Source: Sebastes aleutianus
Lineage: Eukaryota; Chordata; Actinopteri; Perciformes; Sebastidae
Length of the DNA: 64,000 nt
Assembly: GCA_916700875.1 (NCBI GenBank)
Contig: CAKAKS010000031.1
Location: 21,439,380-21,503,379, forward strand
Direction of reading: 5' to 3'
Within the stretch, counting starts at the first letter, position 1; each line of letters begins with the position of its first letter. Under the pieces are notes generated by a model. That model did no database searches. It had not been told where the DNA came from and worked only from the letters and a program-made list of their open reading frames with translations. Shown in pieces: positions 34,856-47,785 of the stretch. The position numbers and the translations under genes are program-made.

Positions 34856-36297
34856 ACCTTTTCCCATGATGCCCTGCAGGGTGCCATCTCTGAACAGAAA
34901 ATGAGCGTGCGGTCAGAGCGGCGGGGAGCAGACAGGAAGCGCTCTGAGTGGAGAGTCGATACGGTGGCTTTTTGCCATCAGATCTGAGATTAGACGGGGA
35001 ATAGAAATGTTCAGTTTAACCCTTTAATGAGATGAGTGCTTGGAGCCTACACTGTTTGCAGTTTACATGCAGCTTATTGGGAGGAAGTGATTCAAATTTT
35101 GTGATTTAAATGATGTTTGTCTGGTGTAAAAACGTGATCATTATACTGCATTGAGAAATGATTCTACCTTTTTTTGTCTGGCACATTTGCAGTTGGTTTA
35201 ACATTGTTATAGTATGATGCCTTTTCATAATAATACATATCAAATGACGACAAGTGACAAGGTATCGCTCATAGTGATGAACCTACAGAGAATGATCACC
35301 TTAATCTGCAGCTCTTTTACTATTTTGGTTCATCGCTCGCATCCTTTTTAGCTGGTTAAGCTCTAAAAAGCCACTACTCAGACAGGTACACTGTACACCA
35401 CCTGCCTTAGACAGTTAGCCCACACTGTACACCCAACCTGCTCAGCAGCAAACTGCAGACAGTCACAGCTAGCTGGTGAACAAAGTGGAGAATTAAGCGT
35501 CTAAAGAGGCAGATATTATTCTCGGGAGTTGTTCAAGCAAAAAAACAGAGCTGGAACAGGATACAATAGAGCACAGATGCCGTTTCCATGCTGCGAAGCA
35601 GACAAGTGCTCACGTCTTCCTGTCTCTTCACATGAGGAGCGCAGAGACCCGCGGATCCCATCGGGACGTCAGTTGAATAGCTGGTCCTTAATGTGGCCCA
35701 GGACACATATACGTACACACTGCTAAAAGCATCAGATCACTCACAATGCATGTTAATACCTGGTCTGTACGGGGCCTCAGACAGGCTACATGCTCATAAA
35801 ACACCCCGACCTCAACATCTTTACTTTCCGTCTCAACACATCAAGGGCACACTGCTTCCTGCAATGGCACTGGACGTAAATCTTGAGATGCAGAAGAGGT
35901 GAGTAATTCCTAGTGATACTGTACAATACCATGGTACTACTATGGGATTGTGGTAGTGGTAGTGACCAAGTTACCAGTAATGGCCTTTACACACCGGAGG
36001 GGGGGCGTGACGAATAATTGGCAAGAAAATATGAAATACTCGCCTGCGAATAATATATGTCTCGGGCTTTTATCGTGAAAGGTAAGAACAGAAGGATCTG
36101 GTCTGCGCTGCTTTCGTTAAGGTTGAAAGGAGTAATAAAGTTTGCCATCTGTGTTGTTGTTTCATTAATATTGGTGCAACTCAACCCGTTCCGCACAACT
36201 TCATTGATTGATGCTTTTATTCGCGATGCGAAAGCTCAGAACTTTGTTCCAAAAAAAGTATGTTGCTTTTTTGCTACGTAATATTCACGTTTTTTGT
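34856..36297. other. Intergenic, eroded repeats
   Basis: Eroded copies of families also seen at 21.5 kb (35690-35785) and 23.8 kb (35983-36060). No gene was recognised. Confidence 0.4.
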
Positions 36298-36400
36298 AAA
36301 AGTATTCATGACTTTTATTCTCATAATATTATGACTTTTTTTCTCGTAAACCTGTGACTTTAATGCTCGAAATCTCAGATTTGTTTTTTTTTCCTCAATG
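36298..36400. repeat. Degenerate TATGACTTTTTTTCTCGTAA tandem
   Basis: Three to four imperfect units of ATGACTTTTATTCTCATAAT / TGACTTTAATGCTCGAAA, a simple tandem familiar in fish DNA. Confidence 0.6.
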
Positions 36401-37578
36401 TGGCCCTAATACTCCGTCGTATATCTGAGTCTCACTCCACTCGACCATAAAATATGCAGGTTGTGCAACAAACTGAATGCAATGGAACGGGGGAGGGAGA
36501 ATGCGACATCAAAAGGGGCTGAATGTTATCAATTGCACCTTTAAGTGTTGCATCATGTTTCTCTCTAAAACTTGACATATCTGCCGGCTGGACGTTTCCT
36601 TTATAGTTTCCTCGGTCGAGTTTTGAGCTCATCCATAAAACACAAAGAGCCGTAATCAGAATTCTCCATTACAGGCCTGGCTCACAGCATCAAAGAACCA
36701 CGGTCACACATGAAACATGCATGACACTCACAGCTTCGCTGAGTTTAACTGTGGAAATGGAAAAAAAAAATGTAAAGCACAGTCTGTGAGTGAGCTTCTC
36801 ACCTCTCATCAGCTCACAGCTGACACACACATTTAACAGGAATAATACATGTGAAAAAAGCTTTTTCAACTTCAACCTGAGATTATTATTCATGGTCAAG
36901 GAGTGTTTGTGTGTTGAGTGTTCAGCAGGGCAGGGCAACTCTTCAGCTGTTTAATCAGAAGGTCAAAAGGCTTCAGTCTCCTTCGGCATTTATATGAGTT
37001 TTATAGAAATGTGTACAATGCAAGTTGCACTTATGATTTTCTGATTTAAATTGTTCAAAAAGCTGCAGAGAGATGTGTTAAGAAGGGGGCACTGCTGTAC
37101 AAGCTATTTCAAGGTATTACTTACCCGACAATGCATATCCTCTGTTGTATCTACAATAGCCGCTTCTATCAACTAAAGTATAATTCATGTTTTTATGCAC
37201 TTGGTTAATGTTTGGGACGGATGTTAGGCTTAGTTCAAAAACCATCCAACCTCCTCGTCCGCTGCTGTAATTTCAGTTGGGAGATCAGCTTTTCTAGCAT
37301 CGTAGTAAAAAAACACTTCATTCACAAAAACTAAATAAAACTCACCAAAACCGTCTTGGTTAGTCTTTCCAATAATCACTAACTCTGGTTCAGAGGTCTT
37401 GTCTGTGTGTGTGTGTGATTTTGCAGCGTGTGTCCTTGTGTGACTGTGTTCAGCTCCTCTTTCTCAAACAGGTCATTCATCACTTTCAGAGTCAGACTGA
37501 CGGCTGCAGGCTGCAGGCGTCTGATCAATAATGGAATTGTTTGTTTAACGTCCCTCTTTTTTAATGTTGCTGAATATC

Positions 37579-37579
<1 letters not shown>
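36401..37579. other. Intergenic, nothing recognised
   Basis: No convincing repeat or coding sequence. Confidence 0.4.

Positions 37580-37611
<32 letters not shown>
37580..37611. repeat. (GT)n microsatellite
   Basis: Sixteen GT units. Confidence 0.95.
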
Positions 37612-37613
<2 letters not shown>

Positions 37614-39374
37614 CTGAACATGTAGACTGACTGATCCCGGTTCAGCCACTTTCACAAACTCTTTTATTTCTGTCGCTACGCTTTTCGTTTTCTTTTGTTC
37701 AATCACAACTCGTGTCATCTTGTGTTTGACAGAGAGAAAGGTTAAAGATAAAATCAGCTCTAAATAAATCTGAGCTGTAGCTTTCCATCAGATAACAAAC
37801 AAACGTCACATCTTTTCTCTCGCTCTCCTTCAGTCAGCAAACAGAAGCTGACAAATGTTTACCAGAAACTTAACTGCTCTGTTCTCCTTCTGGATGCTTT
37901 TTGTGGCTGCTGATGAAGTTTGCTAAGATTAATTATCCTCCTGGATCCATACTTAAAATCTCTAAATGTATTACTAAATGTAAAAACAACAATTTATAAT
38001 CCTAAACTTTTCAAAATCTAAACTGTCCCAAACCCCAGCCTCCCGGTCATTCCATTAAACAGTTAATGTTTCATCTCATCTAAAATTAATATTCACTCTT
38101 TCCTCCTGTCCTGAACCAGCCTTTGCAAATTTGTGTTTTTTTTTTCATCATCTAATCACTTTGTCTGGTTTGCGGCATCCGTCAGGCTGGCAGGCAGCAG
38201 ATGGAGGCTGACGTCGTAGCGTGGAGAGAGGAGACGAGCTGTCAGATAGTTTATCCTGCAGCCTCGTCCTCCGCTAACAACCGGCTCACCACAGGCCTCA
38301 TTCATCCGCCTCGTCAGCCGGCAGACAGCAGCTGGCAGCTCGTCAGTCTCCGTACAGAGAGAGACAGTAGAACTGAACACAGCGCAGTAGAACTCCTCAA
38401 AGACTTCCCTCTCTGTCTGGTACTGTCCTAAAGTTCAGCATGTCCACAAAGACACAAAAACCTTTTCAGCAACTCCACAATATGAGAACCTGTAGCCTGT
38501 TGAAAAAAGGACTTGAGTAGTAGTTTTGAAGAATGTTATACTGTATGCATGTAGTATTAGATAAATTAGCATTAAACCTGCAGTAGGCAGAATATTTTTG
38601 GCATCATGGTGCAAAAACTCCATGATAACCTTTCAGCATATTGTAATTCAAGTGTTCTGAGAGAGACTTCTGCACCTCCTCATGGCTCTGTTTTCAGGCT
38701 TTCAATATTCTAGCCCGAGACGGGAGACTTTGACCAATCACAGGTCATTTCAGAAAGAGAGCGTTCCTATTGGCTGTTCATTCAACAGAGGCATCTGTTT
38801 GTGTTTTATCCCCCCTTCTCCACAATGAATGCCAAACCTTTCAGTATTTACTTACGCCTCCTTGTGTATCCTCCCTGACTCATGCTTGTTTTGCAGGATG
38901 GGAGGAGGTGTTTGAGGTTTGCTGCTGTTGGACAAGCTATAGCTCTTCACTAAGCCACTGGTTCCGGTTTTTGGGGAGTTTGGCAGCACATCATAGGCAA
39001 CTCTCACAAGAAAGCTAACATAATTTCCTTCCTTTTCTCAGCTTATTTTCAATGTTTTCCCACCTATAGTCCACTGTTCCTGCTTTGGCATACCTCCCCA
39101 TCTCCTCCTGTGTCGCTGCAGTTCCTCCCCCGCTAATACTCACCTTGACTGTAGAGTTGTTGCTTTGTGCCAAATGGGCCTCTTTCTGGATCTCCCACAG
39201 TAGATTAAACCATTATACAGAGTCATGAGGAGCTTGGCTGCAGTAGTATAAGAGCGCTGGCCGACCTGGGATCAGCAGACTACCAGCCTCTTCTCTCTCT
39301 AAATCAAAGAGGAGACCTATATTATGCTTATTCTCAGGTGCGTACATATTTTGGGTTTCTACTAGAACAACACA
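37612..39374. other. Intergenic, possible repeat at 38570-38790
   Basis: The segment AACCTGCAGTAGGCAGAATA ... GACCAATCACAGGTCATTTC ... CCTATTGGCTG (38575-38775) looks like an interspersed repeat, though no second copy in this window confirms it. No gene was found. Confidence 0.35.
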
Positions 39375-39640
39375 TTCTAACTTGCAACTCGTCAAATACC
39401 ACGACTTGGTCAGTGCCAGCCTATTGCATTACATTTTGACGGACCAGGGACGGCGTGACAATATACAGTATGCTCGTTACATGCATAGAGTCCTTTCAAA
39501 ATAAACATGTTTTCAAAGGAAGTTAGGTTTAGGCAACACAACCACTTAGGTAGGGTTAGGAAACGGTCGTGGTTGACGTTACTTCACTGCTTAGCGACTC
39601 ACGTGACTAGCGAGTCGTCGTGACGTCACTGTAACTACGT
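39375..39640 (+). mobile_element. Truncated CCCGTTCTCATCCCA-group repeat
   Basis: AACTCGTCAAATACC then GACTTGGTCAGTG matches the left end of the element at 10690. GTTAGGTTTAGGCAACACAA then CCACTTAGG is the internal segment that resembles the 30-bp minisatellite unit. The right end is not recognisable. Confidence 0.65.
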
Positions 39641-39900
39641 CCACTTCTTTTATATTGTGGCTGTAGTACTTCCCACTGTTTCCCTCCCTCACCATCTCCC
39701 ATGCACACACATTATTGACCCCAGTGACATGAATACTAATCAAACTGTGTGTTTGATTTTGTATCAAAACTTTATTTATCAAACAAAAAGAATGCACCAT
39801 TGAAATAACATTTCTATAAAAAAGGACCATGGGACTGTTCTACAGTGCATTACAAAACCAGCAATTGTATACAACATTGTGGATAGAAACTTCGCTTTAC

Positions 39901-39955
<55 letters not shown>

Positions 39956-42618
39956 CATCCTCATCATTTTTTCTCCCCCTCACTCCAATGAACAAAATGT
40001 ACACTCTTAAATATTGCAGTCACTAAGCTAATTTGGTTATAATGACTCTAGGATTGGACATTTTTTTTTAAAGGGCGAAGTCAAACTGTATTTACGCGGA
40101 GAAGTCGGCTCCTCTGTCGAACAATGACGTTCTGGAAATGAAGTAATTGTCTGCGTGAGAGGAGATAAGGGACGTTTTAATTTGGCCCCTTTCACCCCGA
40201 TGAGATGAGGTCCAAATCATTTTTTGACTTTTTTTTTCTACCCCCATTATTTTCTTCTTCTCTTTTGTAAAGCCGTTGGCCTGAAACTGTCAGTTTTTTG
40301 GAGCTGACTGAGTTGATTTCACACCAACATCAGGCCACTTTCAAAGTCAGCACATCCCTGACCAACTTCACTTGGTCTTTTTTGACCGTGTAATTTGTCC
40401 CTTTTTGATCCTCAATGGTTCCCACGCAAGAAGGGAAGCACCCAAAGAAAAAAGTTAATGAAGTCGAGTTTCCCTTTGAAATGCGGGAGCAAAGCCGCCC
40501 CGGGTTCCACCTTATCTGGTCTGGTGTTTCTGAGTTTCACACAGTCACCGCAGGAAGAGTTCACAAGGATTTACAGATAGAGGATGAGGTGTTTTCAAAA
40601 GGATATCCTGCTGTGATTCTTTAGTCCAACTAAAAGTTGGTTGAGATGGAATATCGATCTTAAACTACTTCTACAAAAATGAACAACACCTCAGCTCCAT
40701 CCAGGCTCCGCCCTCTTTGCCCAAATGAGGATCTCCTGGCTCCAGATGGCAGTGAGGTGTTTATGGTGCCTTCAAATGAAACTTGTGAACTCATATTTAC
40801 AACATGGGAAGTCGTGTACACGATATGATTGCCGTTCAAGTGGTTAAGTCGCGAAGAACACCGCTGCTACGCAACGGCAATATTAACGTTACTGTTGGCG
40901 TCTAGAAGCCACAGAGGCTAACAATTTAGAAAGATAGCAAGTGAGTAACATAACGTAGTAAATGCAAAAGGCTTAATGACAGAGGAAAAGATGAGGCCGC
41001 TGGGAATATCAACATTTTCCTCAGACTTATAGAATTATGAATAAAAACAATATGCGACTAAAATGACAATATATTAACTTATTATGCACGAAAAATGAAT
41101 TTCCAAGGCCTCCGCCATTTCTGACAAGGTCAACAAACACGTCACAATTCGTGAACTCGGAGCTTTCAGAAACTTTCCACTTGCTAGGTTGTGAATACGA
41201 CATGAGGGGGTTGTTCATATGGACTTATCTCGTAAACACGGTAAACACGACCCCATTTGAAGGCACCATTAAACCAATCGAGTGCTACAGGAATGAGTCC
41301 TAATACACGGAAATGAGTTAGCACTTTAGCACTTCTGGTTCCCTCATCTGGAAGTTGATTGGTTAGATGCCTGAAATAAGGTCTGTGGTTAACACAAGCT
41401 GAAGAGATTTTAACGCTTTGTTCAACGACATAAAATACATCTGTAAATATCCCACTCGTGAATTTTGAAGCCTTTTATGTGTCTTAAAAAAGGCTAACAA
41501 GTGGCTAAATGAGACTACTAAACGCCAACTCGTCCGCCTTTGCAGCCCAACGTAAGGTTTTACTTCTGGCGATTGCATTTACTCTTCAAAAATCATAAAA
41601 GTGGTGTTCATTTGTGAAGATTATCTTGCTGAACAAAACGTCTAAGTATCATAAACGTGTGTTTGCCACAGAGCTTTTTTTCTGCAATAACCTAAAATGG
41701 AAAAATCCCATTGGGTATTTGTCGAGAGAACCAGGGCGATGCTAACTTCCTGGTTGGCCTACAAAAATACGTCATCCCTGCAGCACTCTATCCTGGCTTC
41801 AAAACACCACAGACCCTATAGGGACATGTCTGTCATTATATACAGGTTATAGTTAGTCAGGATTACTGCATAGATGCCATCAATCTACTTATTTTAGACT
41901 GAAAATAAACAGAAAAAGGTGGTGGTGACTGTGTGTCCTCAGAGTGACTCAGTTTGGTGACAAACCATTGACATATTTCATTAAGAAATGTAAATAATCT
42001 TTCTACAATATTTAAAAAAAATACTGAAACCTTTTAAGGCAACAAACGAAAAAGAAATAAACAAAACAAAAAACTCTGAACGGCGCTTCAGTCCTCTTTT
42101 TCATTTTGTTCTTTGCTAAACTAAATTTACATCTGCAGAAATATCACATGGTTATAAATAATAGTTTTCAAGAGCACTCAAAATAAAGTAATAATAATAA
42201 TAATAATAATATATTAAATTTGATTATAAAAAAGTTACTACTACTCTAGTGGAACTGTACACTGTAAAAAAAGCAGCGTTCTGTAATGTAGTTCTGCTGC
42301 AGCGACGCTTTTCTCCACAGTAAAATACACATGTAGATCCAACAAGAAAAAAACAAAAACAAACGCTAACATCTGGCTGTTAGAGGCCGGGGTTAGACTG
42401 TGGATGGGAAGCCTTTGTGTGTCGATACGGAGAAGTTTGGTTCGTGATTCACTGTGTAAAGTTTAACAGAAAAAAAATATCTGTGGTAATAAAAATGAAA
42501 CAAAAGTTCCCTCTAGTTCCCTTTTAGTTTCCTGTATTGAAGGCCAAACTTGTACTTCATGGTTGACAAAATGAAACTGGATATTTGACTTGCACTGAAT
42601 GATGAAGTCGACTGTTTA
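39641..42618. other. Gene-free stretch downstream of dcc, with a (TCA)n tract
   Basis: A (TCA)n microsatellite of 17 units spans 39902-39954. A minus-strand AATAAA lies near 39768. Short (TAA)n occurs at 42188-42212. Otherwise the stretch has few repeats. It could include distal dcc 3' UTR, but no evidence in the sequence proves transcription. Confidence 0.35.
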
Positions 42619-42990
42619 ATACAACCCGTTCTCACTCCCAACTTCTTGAATACTGACGCTTGGTAAGTGCCCCTCGGCGTCTGAAACCAACGCACCAACG
42701 CATCCTTTAGCATCTGTATGAGACGCACGGGCAGTAGGGCAATATTAGACGGTCAGAGCAACTGACGTAGTATCAAGAGCGAGAAAGTCGGCTAATGAAT
42801 GGGTCAAACAAACACAGGACTTTCACCCAGGAGACCGCTGTTGGTGTCCCGTGTGAAACCAAGTCAACGTTGACTTATTTTACCTCACTTATGTTATGTA
42901 AGTTACGTACTTCACTAACGCCGCATACGAAAGTTACGTAACAAACATACTTATTTTAACCTAAACCATGATCTTTTTTGTTTTGGGAGA
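42619..42990 (+). mobile_element. CCCGTTCTCACTCCCA MITE, left part
   Basis: The element begins CCCGTTCTCACTCCCAACTT, then carries family landmarks TATGAGACGCACGGGC, AACACAGGACTTTCACCCAG, AACGTTGACTTATTTTACC. The right TIR was not found. Confidence 0.75.
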
Positions 42991-44156
42991 ATGGGCATTC
43001 TCTCTCTGTTGTGGGATCGGCTGAAGACGCACACCAGTATTTTGGGATGTTTCAGTCCCTTAACTTCAAATACTTGTACTTTACATTTCCTAAAAACATT
43101 CCCATCAGTTTCCAGATGAATTAACTTCCTTTCGAGCAGCCGTTGAATTCAGTCACTTCTATCAAAATGAACTAAGCTCATCCATCAGTGAACATGTCTG
43201 CATTATTCTTGTTATGTTACTGGTGTGTGGTGATACAGTTGTAACTCAACTCATTTGAATTTCACACTAGAACTGAGTGGAAACTTGTGGCTCATGATTT
43301 GCGGTAACATGACTTATAAGTCATATTTAATGAACAGACTTAAACATGCAACCACGCTTGAGTCTAAATGAGTCTGACATGTACTGTAGAGATGAAAAGC
43401 AGGTAGAGAACTGCCCGACTCCTAAGGGCTGTTCTTTGGTGCCGGGGGGATCGACTGATTTAAATATGAACATAGAAGACGTAGATGAATATTACTTCCC
43501 CGCCGCTGACTGGCGAAGAAATGTCTTAATCAAAAATTATGCAAAAGTGTTCCCTGTAAGATCCACTACGAAATCTGATCAGTGGCGCAGATTCAACCTC
43601 CTGCATCTCCACACGGAAACAAGAATCCAGATTCCTGCTGTTTTACTTCTGCTGGCTTTAACTGAATGAGTGGTATGTGATTCAGTTCCTAGTTATAGCT
43701 TGTAAAAGACCAATTTAAAGTTATTATTAATTGTCGGCTGAAGAAAAACACGTCTTTTAGGTGACAGTGTGAGTTTCTGAGAGAGCTGGGTGACATTTTG
43801 ACGGACACACCGACTGGTTTTGTGGATCCGGTCTGTAGTATTTCAACCACAAGACGATCCTTGTCATCCCTACATTTAGCATGTCTGATGTGTCTGTTTC
43901 CAGACAGCTGCTGAAAGGCTGCATCTGTGCCACTGAAGTAAAAGAACCAGTTTTTCTCTTAGTTGTCTCTGTTTAAAAAAGGGACACCGTGCTTTCGGGA
44001 CAAGCCCTCAGCAGAGCAGAACGTCTCATCTGTTCCCTGGGTGTCGGCTGTGCAGGAGGAACTAATTAACATAACACAGAGCACATTTTAACATTTCACT
44101 AAGACTTCAAATAAAGTGACTAGATACAGAGAAAGAAAAATAACACTTCGGTGCAA
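42991..44156. other. Gene-free stretch, one unsupported 107-codon ORF
   Basis: The + strand frame 43346-43669 encodes a 107-residue peptide of ordinary composition, with no known domain and no splice or promoter context. It lies antisense to the presumed dcc downstream region. Confidence 0.3.
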
Positions 44157-44858
44157 CCCTGTCTCCTAAGCTATGTTCCCAAACAACTAGACTGCATCTC
44201 AATTACTTCTCGAGGGAAGTGTATTTTCTCACGGATTACGGTCGCAGTTTTAAACATGTAATTAATGTTGTAAACTGAAAGAAAACAAAACTAAAACGCT
44301 ACAAAAATACTGGGTTAGGTTCAGCCCAGTTGCACAGCACTTCGTGAAATAATCATGAAACTTAATGAATTGAATCGTGTACATAGACGCGAATTTAAAT
44401 TTTTTTTCGTGATCGTGGTCAGCACAAAATCAATTCGTGTGTAAACTACATAATTGTGAACCAGGAATAATAAAGAGTGGCGAACGCCATGTAGCTGTAT
44501 AAACGCCGTATAAATGCCGTATAAACGCCGTAACTTCCGTATGGCACTTCTGGTGTTATTTTAACCCAAACCGTGATCTTTTCCTATGTAATAAGTATGT
44601 TTGTCACGTTATGTAATGTTGACTTTTGGTTTCAGACAGGACACTAACAGTGGGGAACTTCCTGTGTTTGTTTGACCCATCGGCCCATCCATCCTGACCT
44701 CCTCCCTAGCGCGTCTTCTGCGGACTATGATAAGAAACCTATTTACGTCAAAAACAAACGTAATCCGGGAGAAAATATGTTTCCCTCGAAACGTAATTGA
44801 CAGTTTAGTTGACAGCAGTTTAGTTGCATGGGAACGTAATTTTTTAGGAGACCAGGCT
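44157..44858. mobile_element. TIR element with ~90-bp termini
   Basis: The left end CCTGTCTCCTAAGCTATGTT (44157) pairs with the right end AACGTAATTTTTTAGGAGAC (44828-44847) plus CAGG. The inverted match continues through CTCGAGGGAAGTGTATTTTC against GAAAATATGTTTCCCTCGA. Its interior (TTCGTGATCGTGGTCAGCAC, GGCACTTCTGGTGTTATTTT) is shared with the element at 57476-58071. Non-coding. Confidence 0.75.
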
Positions 44859-45600
44859 GTTCGGAAAAAAGTAAAGGCACGTAGGATATTTTAATTATCT
44901 CGACGGCAACAAAAACTCATGAGGGCAAATGAGTCATGATAAAAAAACAACTAAAAACACATTTTGGTATAAAAAGTAAAATAAAAAAAATAAATAAAAC
45001 CAGTTTGTTTGTTTGTTAGTCGACAGTTTATCTCATCCACGATCCTCAACATTTTCGGCCTCATTCTGACCAACTACAAAGCTGAGCCAGGCTAAGTTTG
45101 AAGTCTCTACACGTTTATTTTCATATAAATTAAATAAAAAGGGCTGCCTGGAAGGAAGGAATCAATCTAAGAACTGATGGATGATTAAGAAAAGGATCAG
45201 TAGTACTTAAAAAAATATTTGTGTACCAGTGTGACCATTTATGTTCATCGTACTCTCCCCCTTTTGACGCCGAAAAGAACAAATCTCTCGTGTCAACAGG
45301 CCATTTAATTTAGAAATTTACTGCTCAAATCAGATTTTCTTTCTGTAAATCAAATTTCAGTCTCGCCCGGCAGCGTCGGATCATCTCATCTGTCTGCCGC
45401 TCTGCCCTGCTTTTCTGAAAAGAAGGGAAAAGAAGCGCGACTTGGAGAAGTATTAAAGCACTCGGCTCAGACTGGATGCATCTCCCAGAATGCGCTGATG
45501 AGTTTGATCCCCGCGCCGCCCGCTTGCCTGCGTTTGTTCACCTTTCATCCCCGCGCTCGTTCTGCAGAGACGTTACCTTTCCATCCCCTCCATCCGCGGG
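44859..45600. other. Gene-free stretch, nothing recognised
   Basis: No repeat family or coding signal was identified. GC content rises after 45350. Confidence 0.4.
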
Positions 45601-45945
45601 ACTTTTCCCCCCGCAGCCGTAACAGCCCGGCGAGCGTGAGCTTGAATCATAATATTTGAAACGGCGTTATAATGAATTCTCGGCCTCATTCCTCCGTGCC
45701 CTAGCTTGCACATACAAACCACCTCTGAATATCAATTCACCTTCTCTGCCTCCGCTCTCTCTGTGTCCCTCAGGCTTTTTGCTTTCATCACAGAGAGATA
45801 AAGGTCTGGAAATTACAATATGGTGACTGGGGTGACACAGTCAAATATGGAGCATACTGATGGCCTGTTTTTCTCCCCTCAGCTGATTAATGAATCATTT
45901 GTCATTTTAAGCTCCTGCCTTTCTGCGCACTCCCAAAAAAATATC
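45600..45945. promoter_or_regulatory. Candidate conserved non-coding element downstream of dcc
   Basis: A repeat-free block, unlike its neighbours in texture. It contains ATAATATTTGAAACGGCG, GTTATAATGAATTCTC, GAAATTACAATATGGTGACT and CAGCTGATTAATGAATCATT, with dense ATTA/TAAT and paired E-box cores. It lies about 3.5 kb beyond the dcc stop codon. Conservation is inferred from texture only. Confidence 0.28.
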
Positions 45946-46859
45946 CCAACCCGTTCATTCTCGCACTAATTCTCCAACTTACTTTTTGCTTTTTTGTCAA
46001 TACAAATCTATTTGCTTTAAAGAACTGAACGGTTCTCTGCTCTATCGTCCTGACTGACCTCATGTTACCGAGGTTATATTTCCCTCAGGCCACTTCTTAA
46101 AGAAAGTAAAAACTAAAAATGGCACAAAAGATTCTCTCCATACCCGTTAACAATTTAAATAAAAATGAAACTTTTTTGTGATGCGTTCAAAGGCTGTAGG
46201 CTATCAGTTTTCATGACCTTAAAAGTAGCTCTTTGTGGAAATATGTTTGATAAAACCTGATTTGAAAAAACACAGTTCTGACAGGACAGCGAATGTAAAA
46301 ATATACTTTGTGGAATATGCATTATTTGCGTGTATGTTTTTGTTTTTTTTCGTATTATTTTTGTATAAAAACGGAACGCCCTGAAGTAAACTCAAAGTGA
46401 AGCTGGCGGTTTTGCAATTTTTCCCCCATGTGGGCGATCCAGGTCGACAGAGGTACATGTGTGTTTATCTCATGAAAAATAAATATGGATTCATCAAAAG
46501 CAGGCCCGAATACAGCACGCTCACCTTCAGTCAAACGCATACTGAAAACTGCACAAAGTGAAAAAATAAACAATGGTAGAGGTCACTCTCATTATCATCA
46601 TCATCATCGGCTGCCCTTTAACGTCTCTAATCTCAGTAATCATAATAATAACAATAATTCCACTAATAATAACTTGATTCTTGATCCTGTTTCTGAAACA
46701 CCTCCTTCACAACTGATTCTTTCATCACAGTGATGCCGAATGTCTATTCATCTAAACTATTTATGTGTTTTCTCAAGAAAACAAGATCTTTTTTCTGTTC
46801 TTATCACTGAGATCTTGATCCAGAGACAACAGTTTCATCATTTATTTAGATAAAATACC

Positions 46860-47785
46860 GACAACTTAATTATCTCTTTCTCACGATTGAGATGATGTTG
46901 TGTTTTGTCGGTGCTCCAAATCATGTTTTTCTATAATCTTGCTTCAGTGACGATGCCCTCCAAAATGTTACTATCTTTTTATGAGCACATGAACAGGTGT
47001 CCCAAAGAGGACTGCCCATTGTTCCGACGGCCCATTGCTCTTAAAGTACACACTCTCTGTGTAACAAACAGAAGCAGATGGCTCAATATTATGCAGAATG
47101 ACATCATCGGACCTTCCCAATATTTTTTCCAACTGGCGAAGGTACAACCCGCCACTCTTTCTCTACTCGGTTTAGGCATGAGGAGTGAGATTAGTTGTGT
47201 TTAGGGTAGGAATATCAGGGTGCATTGCCTTTGGGAATGCCCAACCATACAGGAGTATTGGAAGGAGATAATAATGACTTCATCCGTTATCACAAAAGAG
47301 GAGCTTCCTCTGTGCCCTACATTGTGTAAATTCGGATGTTTCCCAGTAAACTGTAAGTTTAATAATACAAATAAGCAGATGGTTATATTCTGTTTACTTG
47401 AAGCTAAGCATAAAATTGCTCTGTGATCCATGACAATCCATGAATAGATCAAGCAAACAAAGTTGGGTTGATGGATTGTTGCATTGTCTAGTTATGGAGA
47501 AACTTACATATATACTAAATAAGATATAAGATGTGAGACTCATTCGCGGAATTTCTGGACCTTGTAGTGATCCACTGTTATTTTTAGATATAAAATAATA
47601 TTATTCATTTTTTTTCACCAATCATAGTACCTTGTCAGCAAGTATGACAACAGAATGTGCCTTATTTACATTATGTTCAAAGTCTGTTTAGGTTTGCCTT
47701 TTTGTGCACCTTTTATGTGCAATGTGTGTCTTTTTTTATTGTTATGTGAAATATTTCAATAAACATATTTGTCAAAAAAGAAAAT
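46860..47785 (+). mobile_element. L1/Tx1-like LINE 3' end (ORF2 C-terminus plus tail)
   Basis: At 47220-47426 the frame reads HCLWECPTIQEYWKEI ... LPLCPTLCKFGCFP, the cysteine/histidine-containing C-terminus of L1-clade ORF2 proteins (usual form HMLWTCPxIQxFWxEV). It ends at TGA 47424-47426. A 330-bp tail follows with AATAAA at 47758-47763 and an A-rich end (CAAAAAAGAAAA). Upstream, to about 46900, the sequence is degenerate with a broken frame. The copy is 5'-truncated. Confidence 0.75.

Noticed and set aside
43346..43669. 107-codon ORF with normal-looking composition
   Set aside because: No domain, splice partner or upstream signal could be recognised, and isolated ORFs of this size are expected by chance in 64 kb.
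46485..46733. 82-codon His/Asn-rich ORF starting MDSSKAGPNTARSPS
   Set aside because: The His and Asn runs come from CAT and AAT simple repeats, and no gene context was seen.
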